A stretch of 64,000 nt of DNA, from positions 124,001-188,000 of the forward strand of contig NZ_SOZH01000003.1 of assembly GCF_004519295.1 (NCBI RefSeq). Direction: 5' to 3'. The DNA comes from Cellulosimicrobium funkei (GTDB lineage: Bacteria > Actinomycetota > Actinomycetes > Actinomycetales > Cellulomonadaceae). A program made the translations under genes and the position numbers. Of this stretch, positions 32,445 through 41,818 are shown in pieces. The stretch's first letter is position 1; each line of letters starts with the position of its first letter. The notes under the pieces were generated by a model. It saw only the letters and a list, made by a program, of their open reading frames with translations, ran no database searches and was not told where the DNA came from.

Positions 32445-33478
32445 GAGCCGAGCTCCGCGGCCCGCTCGCGCGCCTGCTCGAGGAGGTCGGCGCGGAAGAT
32501 GCTCTCGACGTCCGCCTCGCCCTCGTACTCGAGCGTGCCGCGGTCGCGGAAGAACTGCTCCTGGGCGTGCACGTCCTCCCAGTCGATCTCGCCCGTCGGG
32601 TCCTGCTCCGTGAGCGCGAGCGACGTGAGCGTCTCGACCGGCAGCTCGGTGTACCGCGCGATGATCTCCTGGTTCGCCGGGTCGTCCCAGCCGCCCGCCT
32701 CGAGCTCCGCCGCGGCGCGCAGGTACGCGGCCGTGAACGCGACGACCGCGTCGGGGTGCTCGTCGACGTACTCGGTGCTGAACACCAGGGCGCCGAGCTC
32801 GGTGCCCGCGTGGTAGTCGATCGGGAGGATCTCGGACGCGATGCCCTCGCTCTCGAGCGACGACGAGATGGGCTCGATCGACCAGGCGGCGTCGACCGAG
32901 CCGCCCACGAGCGCGGGGCCCGTCTCCGGCGGGCCGACGTTGACGAGCTCGACGTCGTCGAGCGTGAGGCCGCCGGCCTCCAGCGCCTTGGCCACCGAGT
33001 AGATGCCGAAGCCGCCGTCGCCGGGGATGCCGACGCGGCTGCCGGCGACCTGCTCGATCGACGTGATGCCGGAGTCGGCCGCGACGACGAACGGGGCCGG
33101 GTTCGGCCCGCTCTCCGGCACGCGCGAGACGCTCGCGATGACCGAGAGCGACGCGCCGGCCTCGGTCGCGTTGAACAGGCCCGCGCCCCACGTCGCGCCA
33201 CCGGCCGTGACGTTGTTCGTGCTGACGAGCTGGTAGGTCTCGCCCGACGTCCCGCCCTTGGCGAGGAGCTCGACGTCGACGCCCGCCTCCTCGAAGTACC
33301 CCTTGTCCTCCGCGAGGAAGAACGGCGCGTAGTCCGCGTAGGGGGAGTAGAGGAACGAGATCTGCGGCGCGGCGTCGTCCCCGCCGCCGGACGGGTCGCT
33401 CCCGCCCGCACAGCCCGCCAGGATCCCTGCCGCCGCGACGAGCGAGATGGTGACCGACGAGCGGCGTGAGATGGCCAT
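32441..33478 (-). CDS. NMT1/THI5-like ABC substrate-binding lipoprotein
   Basis: 345 residues; signal peptide with lipobox LAGC (MAISRRSSVTISLVAAAGILAGC). The NMT1/SsuA-like fold is shown by ISFLYSPYADYAPFFLAEDKGYFEEAGVDVELL, GSRVGIPGDGGFG and VDAAWSIEPISSSLESEG. Family members bind nitrate, sulfonates, taurine, riboflavin or thiamine-precursor pyrimidines; the ligand here is not determined. ATG 33478 has AGGAGG 4 nt upstream; a second in-frame ATG (33571) lies beyond the likely operator. First gene of the operon reaching to DUF1684. Confidence 0.92.
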   Translation of the reverse strand: MAISRRSSVTISLVAAAGILAGCAGGSDPSGGGDDAAPQISFLYSPYADYAPFFLAEDKGYFEEAGVDVELLAKGGTSGETYQLVSTNNVTAGGATWGAGLFNATEAGASLSVIASVSRVPESGPNPAPFVVAADSGITSIEQVAGSRVGIPGDGGFGIYSVAKALEAGGLTLDDVELVNVGPPETGPALVGGSVDAAWSIEPISSSLESEGIASEILPIDYHAGTELGALVFSTEYVDEHPDAVVAFTAAYLRAAAELEAGGWDDPANQEIIARYTELPVETLTSLALTEQDPTGEIDWEDVHAQEQFFRDRGTLEYEGEADVESIFRADLLEQARERAAELGS

Positions 33479-33532
33479 GAGTCCTCCTGGGGTCTGACAC
33501 ACGAGCAAGCGCGCCGTGATGTGCTTGCCACT

Positions 33533-33546
33533 ATGCGCTAGTGCAT
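33533..33546. promoter_or_regulatory. candidate GntR operator upstream of the NMT1-type operon
   Basis: ATGCGCTAGTGCAT is a near-perfect 14-bp palindrome (one mismatched pair), flanked by ACT and CAGT. It is about 55 bp upstream of ATG 33478. A GntR/FCD regulator is encoded in the operon, so autoregulation at this site is plausible (inference). Confidence 0.45.
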
Positions 33547-33606
33547 CAGTTGGCCCCAGCGTGGTCCCCATCGTCTCGCTGAGTGGGACGACGTAACGCG
33601 AAAGAA

Positions 33607-33618
33607 CCCCGAACGGGG
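33607..33618 (-). terminator. possible terminator of the minus-strand SHOCT gene
   Basis: Short CCCC/GGGG hairpin (33607-33618) followed on the minus strand by a T-rich stretch (TTCTTT), 44 bp beyond the stop at 33662. Weak stem but better U-tract than elsewhere in the window. Confidence 0.4.
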
Positions 33619-33661
33619 CATCGGCCGGCCGTGCGCGGCCCGCCCGCCCGGTCTGCCGTCG

Positions 33662-34225
33662 TCACGGCCCGAGGACGCGCGCCTTCTGCTCCGCGAGCTC
33701 GGCGTCGGTGAGGACGCCCCGGTCCCGCAGCGCGGCGAGGTCGCGCAGCTGCGCGATGCGCACGTCCATCGCGGACGCGCCGCCGGAGGCCGTCCCGCCG
33801 TGCCCGGGGTCGTGCGCCCCGCCGTGCGGCCCGACGTGCGCGCCGGACCGGTCGTCGTCGGGCAGCCCGGTCACGGCGCCGAGCACGCCGACGAGGTCGG
33901 AGTCCTGCACGCGGTACGTCGTGCTCGACGCCGGGTGGGCGCGCCCGACGTCGTCCAGCATCTGCTGCACGAGCGCCCCCACGGGGCCGCGGACGACGAG
34001 CTCGACGTCGGGCCGGTCGTCGGGTGCCGCGGTGCGCAGCTCGACGAGGTCGAGCCCCAGCGCCGCGAGCCGCTGGAGGAGGCCGTACAGCGCGGCCTGG
34101 TCGCGGACCCGCGCTTCCAGCCGCGTGCACTCCACGGACCGGCGCACGCCGAGCTCGGCGAGGTCGGGCTCGGGCAGCACCACCGGCCCCAGCACCGTCA
34201 CCTCGACCAGCGTCGTGCGGTCCAT
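33662..34225 (-). CDS. SHOCT-domain protein
   Basis: 187 residues. The C-terminal 30 residues (IAQLRDLAALRDRGVLTDAELAEQKARVLGP) are a textbook SHOCT domain. The N-terminal about 120 residues (VEVTVLGPVVLPEPDLAELG, LRTAAPDDRPDVELVVRGPVGALVQQMLDD) form a soluble alpha/beta region I do not recognise; a Gly/His-rich linker joins them. ATG 34225 chosen because GGGAGAAGG precedes it. Divergent from a second SHOCT protein at 34415. Confidence 0.78.
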   Translation of the reverse strand: MDRTTLVEVTVLGPVVLPEPDLAELGVRRSVECTRLEARVRDQAALYGLLQRLAALGLDLVELRTAAPDDRPDVELVVRGPVGALVQQMLDDVGRAHPASSTTYRVQDSDLVGVLGAVTGLPDDDRSGAHVGPHGGAHDPGHGGTASGGASAMDVRIAQLRDLAALRDRGVLTDAELAEQKARVLGP

Positions 34226-34414
34226 GCGTCCTTCTCCCGGCTCGCCCACGTCGGTCCAGGATGCGCGGGCACGGACCCGGGCGGGATCACCCGGCGGGGG
34301 TGGCCCGCGGCGCCGGGCGGTCGACTACCCCCGACGGGTGAGCACGCGGATGCCGGGGCCGCTCCACAGTGGGAGCGTCACGGGACCGCCGTGACCCGAC
34401 ACGAGGGGTGCCCG

Positions 34415-34798
34415 ATGGACGGATTCTGGGACTGGTTCTGGCTCATGGTGTGGTGGTTCTTCTTCATCGCCTACCTCGTCGTGCTGTTCCAGATCGTCGC
34501 GGACCTGTTCCGCGACAAGACGCTCAGCGGCTGGTGGAAGGCGCTGTGGATCGTCGCGCTGATCTTCGTCCCCTACCTGTCCGCGCTGATCTACGTCATC
34601 GCGCGCGGGCGGGGCATGGCGGAGCGGCACGCGGAGGAGCAGCAGGCGCGCCGGCAGGTCATGGACGACTACGTGCGGGCCACCGCCGGCACCGGCAGGT
34701 CTCCCGCGAGCGAGATCGCGGACGCCAAGGCGCTGTACGACGCCGGCACGATCGACGCCGACGAGTTCGCCCGGCTCAAGGCCCGAGCGCTCGCCTGA
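34415..34798 (+). CDS. PLDc_N / SHOCT membrane protein
   Basis: 127 residues. Two hydrophobic helices at the N-terminus, very Trp/Phe-rich (FWDWFWLMVWWFFFIAYLVVLF and WWKALWIVALIFVPYLSALIYV), match the PLDc_N (phospholipase D-nuclease N-terminal) module with no nuclease domain. The C-terminal IADAKALYDAGTIDADEFARLKARALA is a SHOCT domain. ATG 34415 follows GAGGGG. It probably acts as a small oligomerising membrane protein; no specific function is known. The next gene starts 9 bp after its stop. Confidence 0.85.
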   Translation: MDGFWDWFWLMVWWFFFIAYLVVLFQIVADLFRDKTLSGWWKALWIVALIFVPYLSALIYVIARGRGMAERHAEEQQARRQVMDDYVRATAGTGRSPASEIADAKALYDAGTIDADEFARLKARALA

Positions 34799-34807
34799 GG
34801 ACGCGCG

Positions 34808-36208
34808 ATGGCTGACGAGACCGCGCCGGGCCGCGAGGCGTCCGACGTCGCCGCGCGCCTCGCCGCGCTCGAGCGCGAGAACGCGGAGCTGCGGCACCGG
34901 CTCGAGGAGCGGCCGGCCGCCGCGGCGCCCGCGGGCCCGGACGGCGACGCGACCGCGCCGGAGGCGGCGCGGCGGCCCCGGCGCGGGCTGCGCGCCGCCG
35001 CGTGCGCGGTCCTCATCACGCTCGGGGCGCTCCTCGCGCCGCTCGGCGCGGTGTCGGCGTGGGCGCAGCGCGAGCTCACGGACACCGACCGCTACGTCGC
35101 GACGGTCGGACCGCTCGCGGGCGACCCGGTCGTGCAGTCCGCGGTCGCCGGGCGGCTCACCGAGGTCGTCATGTCGCGCATCGACGTGGCCGCGCTCGTC
35201 GACGACCTCGTCGGCGGGCTCGAGGAGCGCGACGTCCCGCCGCGCGCGACCCGCGCGCTCGCCGCGCTGGAGGCGCCGCTCACGAGCGGCGTCGAGTCGC
35301 TCGTGCACGAGACGGCGACGCGGCTCGTGGAGAGCGACGCGTTCGAGGGCGCCTGGCTCCAGGCGAACCGCGTGGCGCACGAGCAGCTCGTCGCCGTGAT
35401 GCGCGGCGAGGACGGCGACGTCCTGCAGGTGAGCGACGACGGCCGCCTGTCCATCCAGCTCTCCGGCCTGATCGACCTGCTCAAGGAACGCCTCGTGGAC
35501 CGCGGCCTGGACGTCGCGGCCCGCATCCCGTCGGTCGACGCGACGTTCACCGTCGCGCAGTCCGCCGAGCTCGTCATGCTCCAGAACCGGTACGCCCAGG
35601 TCGTGACGCTCACGACGTGGCTGCCGTGGGTCGTGCTCGGTCTGCTGGCCGCGGGCGTCCTCGTCGCGAACCACCGCTCGCGCGCGCTCGTCGTGGCGGG
35701 GCTCGCCCTCACGGGGGCGATGGTCGCGCTGGGCGTCGGGCTCGCCGTCGCGCGGGGCCTGTACCTCGGCGCGCTCTCGGGCCAGGTGGTGCGGCTCGAC
35801 GCCGCGGAGGTCGTGTTCGACCAGACCGTCGGCTACCTGCGCCTCACGCTGCGCACCGTCGGCGTGCTGGGCCTCGTGGTCGCGCTCGCGGCGTACGTGG
35901 GCGGGCCGAGCGCGTCGGCCCGCAGCCTGCGCGCGGGGCTCGGGCGCGCGGGCGCCGCCGTGCGCGGCTGGGGCGAGGGCCGGGGCGTCTCGACGGGTCC
36001 CGTCGGCGACTGGCTCGGCCGGCACAAGGCGTTCGTGCGCGTCCTCGTCGTGGCGGCGGCTGCGCTCGTCCTGCTGCTCGCGGGCACGCTGACGCCGGGC
36101 CTCGTCGTCGGGGTCGCTCTCGTCGCGGGACTCGTGCTCGTCGTCGTGGAGATCCTCGCCCGGCCGCCCGCCGTCGTCGCCTCGCCGCCCGGCCCCGGGC
36201 CGGCCTGA
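34808..36208 (+). CDS. integral membrane protein with N-terminal coiled coil
   Basis: 466 residues. Residues about 12-38 (VAARLAALERENAELRHRLEE) form a coiled coil; a first membrane helix lies near 63-85 (ACAVLITLGALLAPLGAVSAWA); a long domain of about 180 residues (TDRYVATVGPLAGDPVVQSAVAGRLTEVV and on) should lie outside the membrane; then about five helices from 270 to 455. This layout is common in uncharacterised actinobacterial membrane proteins. No enzymatic motif seen. Probably an operon with the SHOCT protein upstream. Confidence 0.8.
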   Translation: MADETAPGREASDVAARLAALERENAELRHRLEERPAAAAPAGPDGDATAPEAARRPRRGLRAAACAVLITLGALLAPLGAVSAWAQRELTDTDRYVATVGPLAGDPVVQSAVAGRLTEVVMSRIDVAALVDDLVGGLEERDVPPRATRALAALEAPLTSGVESLVHETATRLVESDAFEGAWLQANRVAHEQLVAVMRGEDGDVLQVSDDGRLSIQLSGLIDLLKERLVDRGLDVAARIPSVDATFTVAQSAELVMLQNRYAQVVTLTTWLPWVVLGLLAAGVLVANHRSRALVVAGLALTGAMVALGVGLAVARGLYLGALSGQVVRLDAAEVVFDQTVGYLRLTLRTVGVLGLVVALAAYVGGPSASARSLRAGLGRAGAAVRGWGEGRGVSTGPVGDWLGRHKAFVRVLVVAAAALVLLLAGTLTPGLVVGVALVAGLVLVVVEILARPPAVVASPPGPGPA

Positions 36209-36261
36209 GGCGCGTGGCGAGGGCGCGCTCCGCTCGCCCTGCGGTCCGGGGGCCCCGGGAA

Positions 36262-36267
36262 TACCCT
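36262..36267 (+). promoter_or_regulatory. -10 element, leaderless LuxR gene
   Basis: TACCCT, 6 nt before ATG 36274. No ribosome binding site precedes the ATG. Confidence 0.4.
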
Positions 36268-36273
36268 GCCCCC

Positions 36274-38937
36274 ATGGCCTCGGTCGAGCCCCGTGCCGAG
36301 CCGGAGGACGTCACGCGCGTCACGGACGCCTCCGGGACCTCGCGCGCCCGCACCACCGTCCCGGACCTGCCGCCCTCCACGGTGGGCCGCCCGGAGGTCG
36401 AGGCTCTCGTCGCGGCGGCGGCCACGCGCCGCCTCACCCTCGTGTCGGCGGGCCCGGGCTGGGGGAAGACGACCGTCGCGGCGCGGTGGGCGCGCGGCGG
36501 CACCGGCCCGCGGGTCGCGTGGCTGACGCTCGAGCCGTTCGACGACAAGCCGGCGGCCTTCTGGGCCGACGTGCTCGCGGCGCTGCGTGCGGCCGGGGCG
36601 GTGCCCGTGGGGCACCCGCTCGAGACCCTCGTCGTGCCGCCGCGCCTCACGCCCGCCCTCCTGCGCCGCGTGCTGGCGGCGATCGAGGCGCTGCCCGAGC
36701 CCGTGGTCCTCGTGCTCGACGACTTCCACCACGCCGCGTGCGCCGAGGTCGCGGCGACGGTGGACGACCTCCTGCGCTACCGGCTGCCCCTGCACCTCGT
36801 GGTCCTCACCCGCGTCGACCCGCTCCTGCGCCTGCAGCGCCTGCGCGCGCAGGGCGAGATGACGGAGGTCGGTGCCGCCGAGCTCGCGTTCGACGCCCCC
36901 GCGGTCGCGGCGCTGGCGACGGCGCAGGGACGCGACCTGGCCGCGGACGACGCCGGGCGCGTCGTCGGCGAGACCGGCGGCTGGGCCGTCGGGGTGCGGC
37001 TGCGCGTCGAGGAGCACGACGCGACGAGCCGGGCGCGCGCCGCCCGCTCGGCGGCGGAGTTCCTCCTCGCCGAGGTCCTCGACAGCCAGGGGCCCGAGGC
37101 CCGGCGCTTCCTCCTGCGCACGAGCGTGGCGTCGGCGGTGTGCCCCGACCTCGCGGCCGTCCTCGACCCGGGGGCGCCGACGGACCGGCTGCTCCCGGGT
37201 CTCGCCGCGGCGGACGGTTTCGTCATGACGTCGGGCGGCCGACGCACCTGGTACCGCTACCACCCGCTCCTGCGCGAGATGCTCCTGCACCAGCTGCGGA
37301 TCGAGGACCCGCCGGGGTTGCGCGAGGCCCACCAGGCCGCGGCGCGCTGGTTCGCGCAGGACGGGCAGGCGCTGCGCGCCCTGGAGCACGCGGCGGCCGC
37401 GGAGGACTGGCCGCTGCTCGGCGAGGTGTTCGTCGAGGGCGCGGCCGCGGAGCTCGCGGGGCCGCACCGCGAGACCGTCGCCCAGGTCCTGCGGCGCGTG
37501 CCGTACGCGACCCTGCGGCCCGACGCCCGCCTGCACCTGTGCGCGGGCGCGCTCGCTTCCGTCGACGAGCGGTTCGACGCCGTGCGGCTCCACGTCGCGC
37601 GGGCGCGCGACCTGCTCGCCCCCGCCACGGACCTGGTGGCCGACCCGGCGGCGGCTGTGCTCCTCGAGCTGCTCGCCGCGTCCGTCGCGCGCTCGACGGG
37701 CGACGTGCGGGGCCTCGCGACGGCCGCGGGCGCCGCGCTCGCCGCGGCGGACGCGGTGCCGTACCCGTTCCCCGCCCTCGAGACGTACCGGGGCCTCGCG
37801 CGGGCGCACCGTGCGGCAGGGCTCGCGTGGTGCGCCGTCGGCCCCGAGCCGCCGGGGGAGACGACGTCGGGGACGCTCGCCGCCCGCGCCCCGCAGCTCT
37901 ACGTCCTCGGGGCGCGCGCCGCCGCGGCGCTCCTCGCCGTCGCGGCCGGTCGGCTCGACGCGGGGGACGGCGCCGCGCGCGAGGTGCTCGTCGAGGCGGA
38001 GCGCCGCGGCTGGGACGGGTACGCGCACGTGCGGCCCGCGCACGCTGCGCGCGCGTGGGTGCGGTATCTCCGGGCGTCGGACGACGGGCTCGACCGGCAC
38101 CTCGCGCACGCCCTCGCGGCGGACGCCGGCGGGCGCGAGCCCGCGTCCGAGGCGGCCGTGCGGCTGCTGCAGGCGCTCGTCGCCGCGGACCGCGGGCACG
38201 CGCGCGCCGCGCGGCAGGCGCTCGTCGCCGCCGACCGCGCCCTGGGGCGGTCCGCGACGCCCCCCGTGCTCGCGGACCTGTGGGTGCGCGCCACGGCGGC
38301 CGCGCGTCTGGTCGACGACGGCACGGGCCCGGCGCTCGGGGCGCGCCTCGCGCGCGAACGCCTCGGGAGCGCCGCGGTCGTCGCGGCCTGCGGTGCGCGC
38401 GAGCTGCTGGCGGCGGGCCGCTCCGGGGCGGCGGAGCGTGCCGTGGCGGGCCTCGGGGACGCGCCGGGGGAGGAGGCGGACGTCGTCGTGCGGGTGGAGG
38501 CGGCGCTCGTCGAGGCGTCCGCGCTCGCCCGGGCGGGCACGCACCGCGTCGACGCCGCGCTCGGACGGGCCCTCGACCTGGCCGCCGCCGAGCGGGTCGT
38601 CCGACCGTTCCTCGCCGTCCGGGGCACCGAGCTCGACGAGCCGCTCGCGCGCGCCGTCGCGCGCCGCGACGACGCGCTCGCCGCGCTGCTGCGCACCCAC
38701 CTGGACGCACCGGGCCGGGCACCGGAGCCGGTCCCGCTCGTCGAGCCGCTCACCGAGCGCGAGCTCGCGGTCCTCGCCGTCCTGCCGTCGATGGCGAGCA
38801 ACGCCGAGGTGGCCGCCGACCTCTTCGTGTCGGTCAACACCGTCAAGGCGCACCTGAAGTCGGTCTACCGCAAGCTCGGCGTCGGCTCGCGGCGCGAGGC
38901 GGTGCGGCGCGGCCGGGAGCTCGGCGTCGTGCCCTGA
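36274..38937 (+). CDS. MalT-like LuxR-family ATP-dependent regulator
   Basis: 887 residues (LAL/MalT architecture). Walker A SAGPGWGKTT near residue 55 and Walker B VVLVLDDFHH near 150 define a STAND-type NTPase; a winged-helix region (YRYHPLLREMLLHQL) and a long TPR-like helical array follow; the C-terminal HTH_LUXR is LTERELAVLAVLPSMASNAEVAADLFVSVNTVKAHLKSVYRKLGVGSRREAV. Such regulators bind ATP plus an inducer, oligomerise and activate transcription. Inducer and targets are unknown. Convergent with the P-type ATPase gene, 22 bp apart. Confidence 0.92.
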   Translation: MASVEPRAEPEDVTRVTDASGTSRARTTVPDLPPSTVGRPEVEALVAAAATRRLTLVSAGPGWGKTTVAARWARGGTGPRVAWLTLEPFDDKPAAFWADVLAALRAAGAVPVGHPLETLVVPPRLTPALLRRVLAAIEALPEPVVLVLDDFHHAACAEVAATVDDLLRYRLPLHLVVLTRVDPLLRLQRLRAQGEMTEVGAAELAFDAPAVAALATAQGRDLAADDAGRVVGETGGWAVGVRLRVEEHDATSRARAARSAAEFLLAEVLDSQGPEARRFLLRTSVASAVCPDLAAVLDPGAPTDRLLPGLAAADGFVMTSGGRRTWYRYHPLLREMLLHQLRIEDPPGLREAHQAAARWFAQDGQALRALEHAAAAEDWPLLGEVFVEGAAAELAGPHRETVAQVLRRVPYATLRPDARLHLCAGALASVDERFDAVRLHVARARDLLAPATDLVADPAAAVLLELLAASVARSTGDVRGLATAAGAALAAADAVPYPFPALETYRGLARAHRAAGLAWCAVGPEPPGETTSGTLAARAPQLYVLGARAAAALLAVAAGRLDAGDGAAREVLVEAERRGWDGYAHVRPAHAARAWVRYLRASDDGLDRHLAHALAADAGGREPASEAAVRLLQALVAADRGHARAARQALVAADRALGRSATPPVLADLWVRATAAARLVDDGTGPALGARLARERLGSAAVVAACGARELLAAGRSGAAERAVAGLGDAPGEEADVVVRVEAALVEASALARAGTHRVDAALGRALDLAAAERVVRPFLAVRGTELDEPLARAVARRDDALAALLRTHLDAPGRAPEPVPLVEPLTERELAVLAVLPSMASNAEVAADLFVSVNTVKAHLKSVYRKLGVGSRREAVRRGRELGVVP

Positions 38938-38959
38938 CGGGTCTGCCGAGGAGACGCGC

Positions 38960-41671
38960 TCAGGCGCGGCGCCGGTCCACCGTGCGCAGCACGAGCTTCC
39001 CGAGCTCGACGAGGACGAGGAAGGCGAGCGCGACGAGCGCGCACACGCCCCACTGGCCGCCGTCGAGGTCGACGGTGCCGAAGATCCGTTGCAGCCCGTC
39101 GAGCGTCGTGACGAGGAACGTGAGCCCGAGGGATGCGAGCAGGAGCACGACGAAGCGGCCGTTCGCGAGCGTCTCGGACGACAGGATGCTCGCCCGCGGG
39201 TCGCGCCACTCGAGCGCGGCGACGACGTGCAGGAGCGACATCGCGGTGAGTCCCATCGTCGTCGCGACCGCGAGGTCGGCGTCGGCCTCTCCCCACGCGA
39301 CGGCGACGAGCGTGCCGACGGCGATGAGCACGCCCCCGACGGCGAGCCGCACGCCGAGCGCGCGCCCGATGACCGGCTCGGTGGGCGGGCGGGGCCGACG
39401 CCGCATGAGGCCGGGCGTCGCGGCGTCGAAGCCGAGGCCGACGGCGAGCAGCACGTCGATCGCGAAGTTGACCCAGAGGATCTGCAGCGGCGTGAGCGGG
39501 GTGCCCCCGGCCACGGTGAAGATGCCCGCGCCGACGAACGTGAGGATGAACCCGACGAGGACGACCATCTGGAAGCGGATGTACTTCATGAGGTTGTCGT
39601 AGAGGCCGCGGCCGCCCTCGACCGCCGCCACGATCGTGGCGAAGTTGTCGTCGGTGAGGATCATCTCGGCGGCGTCCTTCGTCACCTCGGTGCCCGTGAT
39701 CCCCATCGCGACGCCGATGTCCGCGCGCGTCAGGGCGGGGGCGTCGTTCACTCCGTCGCCCGTCATCGCGACCACGTCGCCCTTGCGCTTGAGCACGTCG
39801 ACGAGCCGCACCTTGTCCTCCGGCGCCACGCGCGCGACCACGCCGATCTCGCCGACCTCCGCCTCGAGCTGCGCGTCGGACATCGCGGCGAACTCGGCGC
39901 CCGTGAGCGCGCGCCCCTCGATCCCGAGCTGCCCGGCGATCGCGGCGGCCGTGGTGACGTGGTCGCCCGTGATCATCCGTACCCGGATGCCGGCGTCGCG
40001 GCACTCGGCGATGGCGTCGCGCGCCTCGCGGCGCGGAGGGTCCACGATCCCGACGAGCGCGAGGAGCTCGAGGTCGCGCACCGCGTCGAGCAGGTCGCCC
40101 CCGAGCTCGTCGCGCGCGACGGTGCGCCGCGCGACGGCCAGCACGCGCATGCCCTCGCCCGCGAGCGCGTCGTTCTCCGCGAGGACGCGCGCGCGGCCCT
40201 CGTCGTCGAGGGGCGCCGACCCTCGGTCGGCCGTGAGGTACCGGGCCGAGCGGGCGAGCAGCACGTCCGGGGCGCCCTTGACGAAGCACACGAGCTCGCC
40301 GTCGATCTCGTGGAACGTCGCCATGAGCTTGTACGCGGCGTCGAACGGGACCTCCGCGACGCGCGGGTGCTCGGCGCGCGTCTCCTCGACGTCGAGCCCG
40401 GCCTTGGCCGCGAGCACGACGACCGCGCCCTCCGTGGGGTCGCCGATGCACTCGCCGTCGCGCACGACGGCATCGCTCGCGAGCGCCAGCGGGAGCGCGA
40501 CCGGTTCGAGCGGGACGTCGGTCGACCCGGCCGCCGCGAGGATGCGGCCGGTCGTGGAGTAGCCCTCGCCGTCGACGGAGAACCGGCGCCCGGCGAGCAC
40601 GAGCCGGCGCGCGGTCATCTGGTTGAGCGTGAGCGTCCCGGTCTTGTCGGAGCAGATCGCCGACGTCGACCCGAGCGTCTCGACGGACTTGAGCCGCTTG
40701 ACGATCGCGCCCTCCTCGGCGAGGCGGCGCGTGCCGAGCGACAGGAGCATCGTCACGACGGCGGGCAGCCCCGTCGGGATCGCGGCGATCGCCAGGCTGA
40801 TCCCGACCACGAAGAGGCTGTCGAAGTCCTCGCCGCGCACGAGCCCCAGCACGACGACCACGACGAGGGCGACCGCCGCCATGACCGTGATGATCACCGT
40901 GATGCGGTCGAGCTGGCGCGTGAGCGGCGACCTGTCCTGCTCGACCCCGCTGAGCATCCCGGAGATGCGGCCCACCTCGGTCGTCATGCCCGTGGCGGTC
41001 ACGACCATCTCGCCGCGCCCGCGCGTGACCTGGGAGTTCATGTACGCCATGTCGGTGCGGTCGCCGAGCGGGGCGTCGTCCGCCGTGACCGCCGCGACGC
41101 CCTTCGCGACGGGCGTGCTCTCGCCCGTGAGCCCGGCCTCCTCGATCTCGAGCGAGGCGGCGACGAGCAGCCGCCCGTCCGCGGGGATCTTGCCGCCCGC
41201 CTCGAACCCGACGACGTCGCCCGGCACGAGCTCCTCGGCGGGCACCTGCTCCTGGCGCCCGTCGCGGCGCACGGTGGCCGTCATGACGAGCATCTGCTGG
41301 AGCGCGGCGACGCTCTGGGCCGCCTTGCCCTCCTGGTGCAGGCCCATGAGCGCGTTGAGGACGGTGAGGGCGAGCACGACGACGCCGGTCGTCACGTCCC
41401 CGAGCGCGATGATGCTCACGACGGCCGCGCCGACGAGGACGAGCTGCATGAGGTCGCGGTACTGGCGCAGGAACGCCTGCCACGGCCGTTCCTTGCGCTC
41501 CTGCGCGAGCGCGTTCGGCCCGTAGCGCGCGCGCCGCTCGGCGACCTGCGCGGACGTCAGCCCGACGGCCGGGTCGACGTCGAGCGCCGCGCACACCGCC
41601 TCGGGCGGTGCCGTGTGCCAGGGGCCCGTGGGGGCCGGTGCCTGCTGTCGGGGGATCGGTGCAGCCGTCAT
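38960..41671 (-). CDS. cation-translocating P-type ATPase (P2 type)
   Basis: 903 residues. All P-type signatures are present: TGES in EAGLTGESTPV, phosphorylation motif SDKTGTLTLNQ, the KGAPDVLL nucleotide-binding segment, MITGDH, and the hinge AMTGDGVNDAPALTRADIGVAMG. The PEGL-equivalent helix IAAIPTGLPAVVTMLLSLGTRRLA and a C-terminal six-helix block place it with SERCA/PMA1-like P2 pumps rather than heavy-metal pumps (no CPC motif). Likely exports Ca2+ or exchanges monovalent cations; the exact ion is not assignable by eye. ATG 41671 with GAGGAG upstream. Confidence 0.94.
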   Translation of the reverse strand: MTAAPIPRQQAPAPTGPWHTAPPEAVCAALDVDPAVGLTSAQVAERRARYGPNALAQERKERPWQAFLRQYRDLMQLVLVGAAVVSIIALGDVTTGVVVLALTVLNALMGLHQEGKAAQSVAALQQMLVMTATVRRDGRQEQVPAEELVPGDVVGFEAGGKIPADGRLLVAASLEIEEAGLTGESTPVAKGVAAVTADDAPLGDRTDMAYMNSQVTRGRGEMVVTATGMTTEVGRISGMLSGVEQDRSPLTRQLDRITVIITVMAAVALVVVVVLGLVRGEDFDSLFVVGISLAIAAIPTGLPAVVTMLLSLGTRRLAEEGAIVKRLKSVETLGSTSAICSDKTGTLTLNQMTARRLVLAGRRFSVDGEGYSTTGRILAAAGSTDVPLEPVALPLALASDAVVRDGECIGDPTEGAVVVLAAKAGLDVEETRAEHPRVAEVPFDAAYKLMATFHEIDGELVCFVKGAPDVLLARSARYLTADRGSAPLDDEGRARVLAENDALAGEGMRVLAVARRTVARDELGGDLLDAVRDLELLALVGIVDPPRREARDAIAECRDAGIRVRMITGDHVTTAAAIAGQLGIEGRALTGAEFAAMSDAQLEAEVGEIGVVARVAPEDKVRLVDVLKRKGDVVAMTGDGVNDAPALTRADIGVAMGITGTEVTKDAAEMILTDDNFATIVAAVEGGRGLYDNLMKYIRFQMVVLVGFILTFVGAGIFTVAGGTPLTPLQILWVNFAIDVLLAVGLGFDAATPGLMRRRPRPPTEPVIGRALGVRLAVGGVLIAVGTLVAVAWGEADADLAVATTMGLTAMSLLHVVAALEWRDPRASILSSETLANGRFVVLLLASLGLTFLVTTLDGLQRIFGTVDLDGGQWGVCALVALAFLVLVELGKLVLRTVDRRRA

Positions 41672-41818
41672 CCTCGGCTCCTCTCGGGCGCTCGTCCCAC
41701 CGTCGCAGCGGGCTCGGGCGGGGTCCTCACCCGGCGGGGGTGAACGCCCCGCGGCGGCGCGGCACCGGTGCGCGACGTGCCGCCGACGCCCGCGCTCGAC
41801 GCGCGTGCCGCCCGGGCC

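Noticed and set aside
35833-38853. Open frame of about 1000 codons on the minus strand opposite the LuxR regulator
   Set aside because: Arg/Glu/Gly-rich shadow frame without motifs; the plus strand encodes a complete STAND/LuxR protein.
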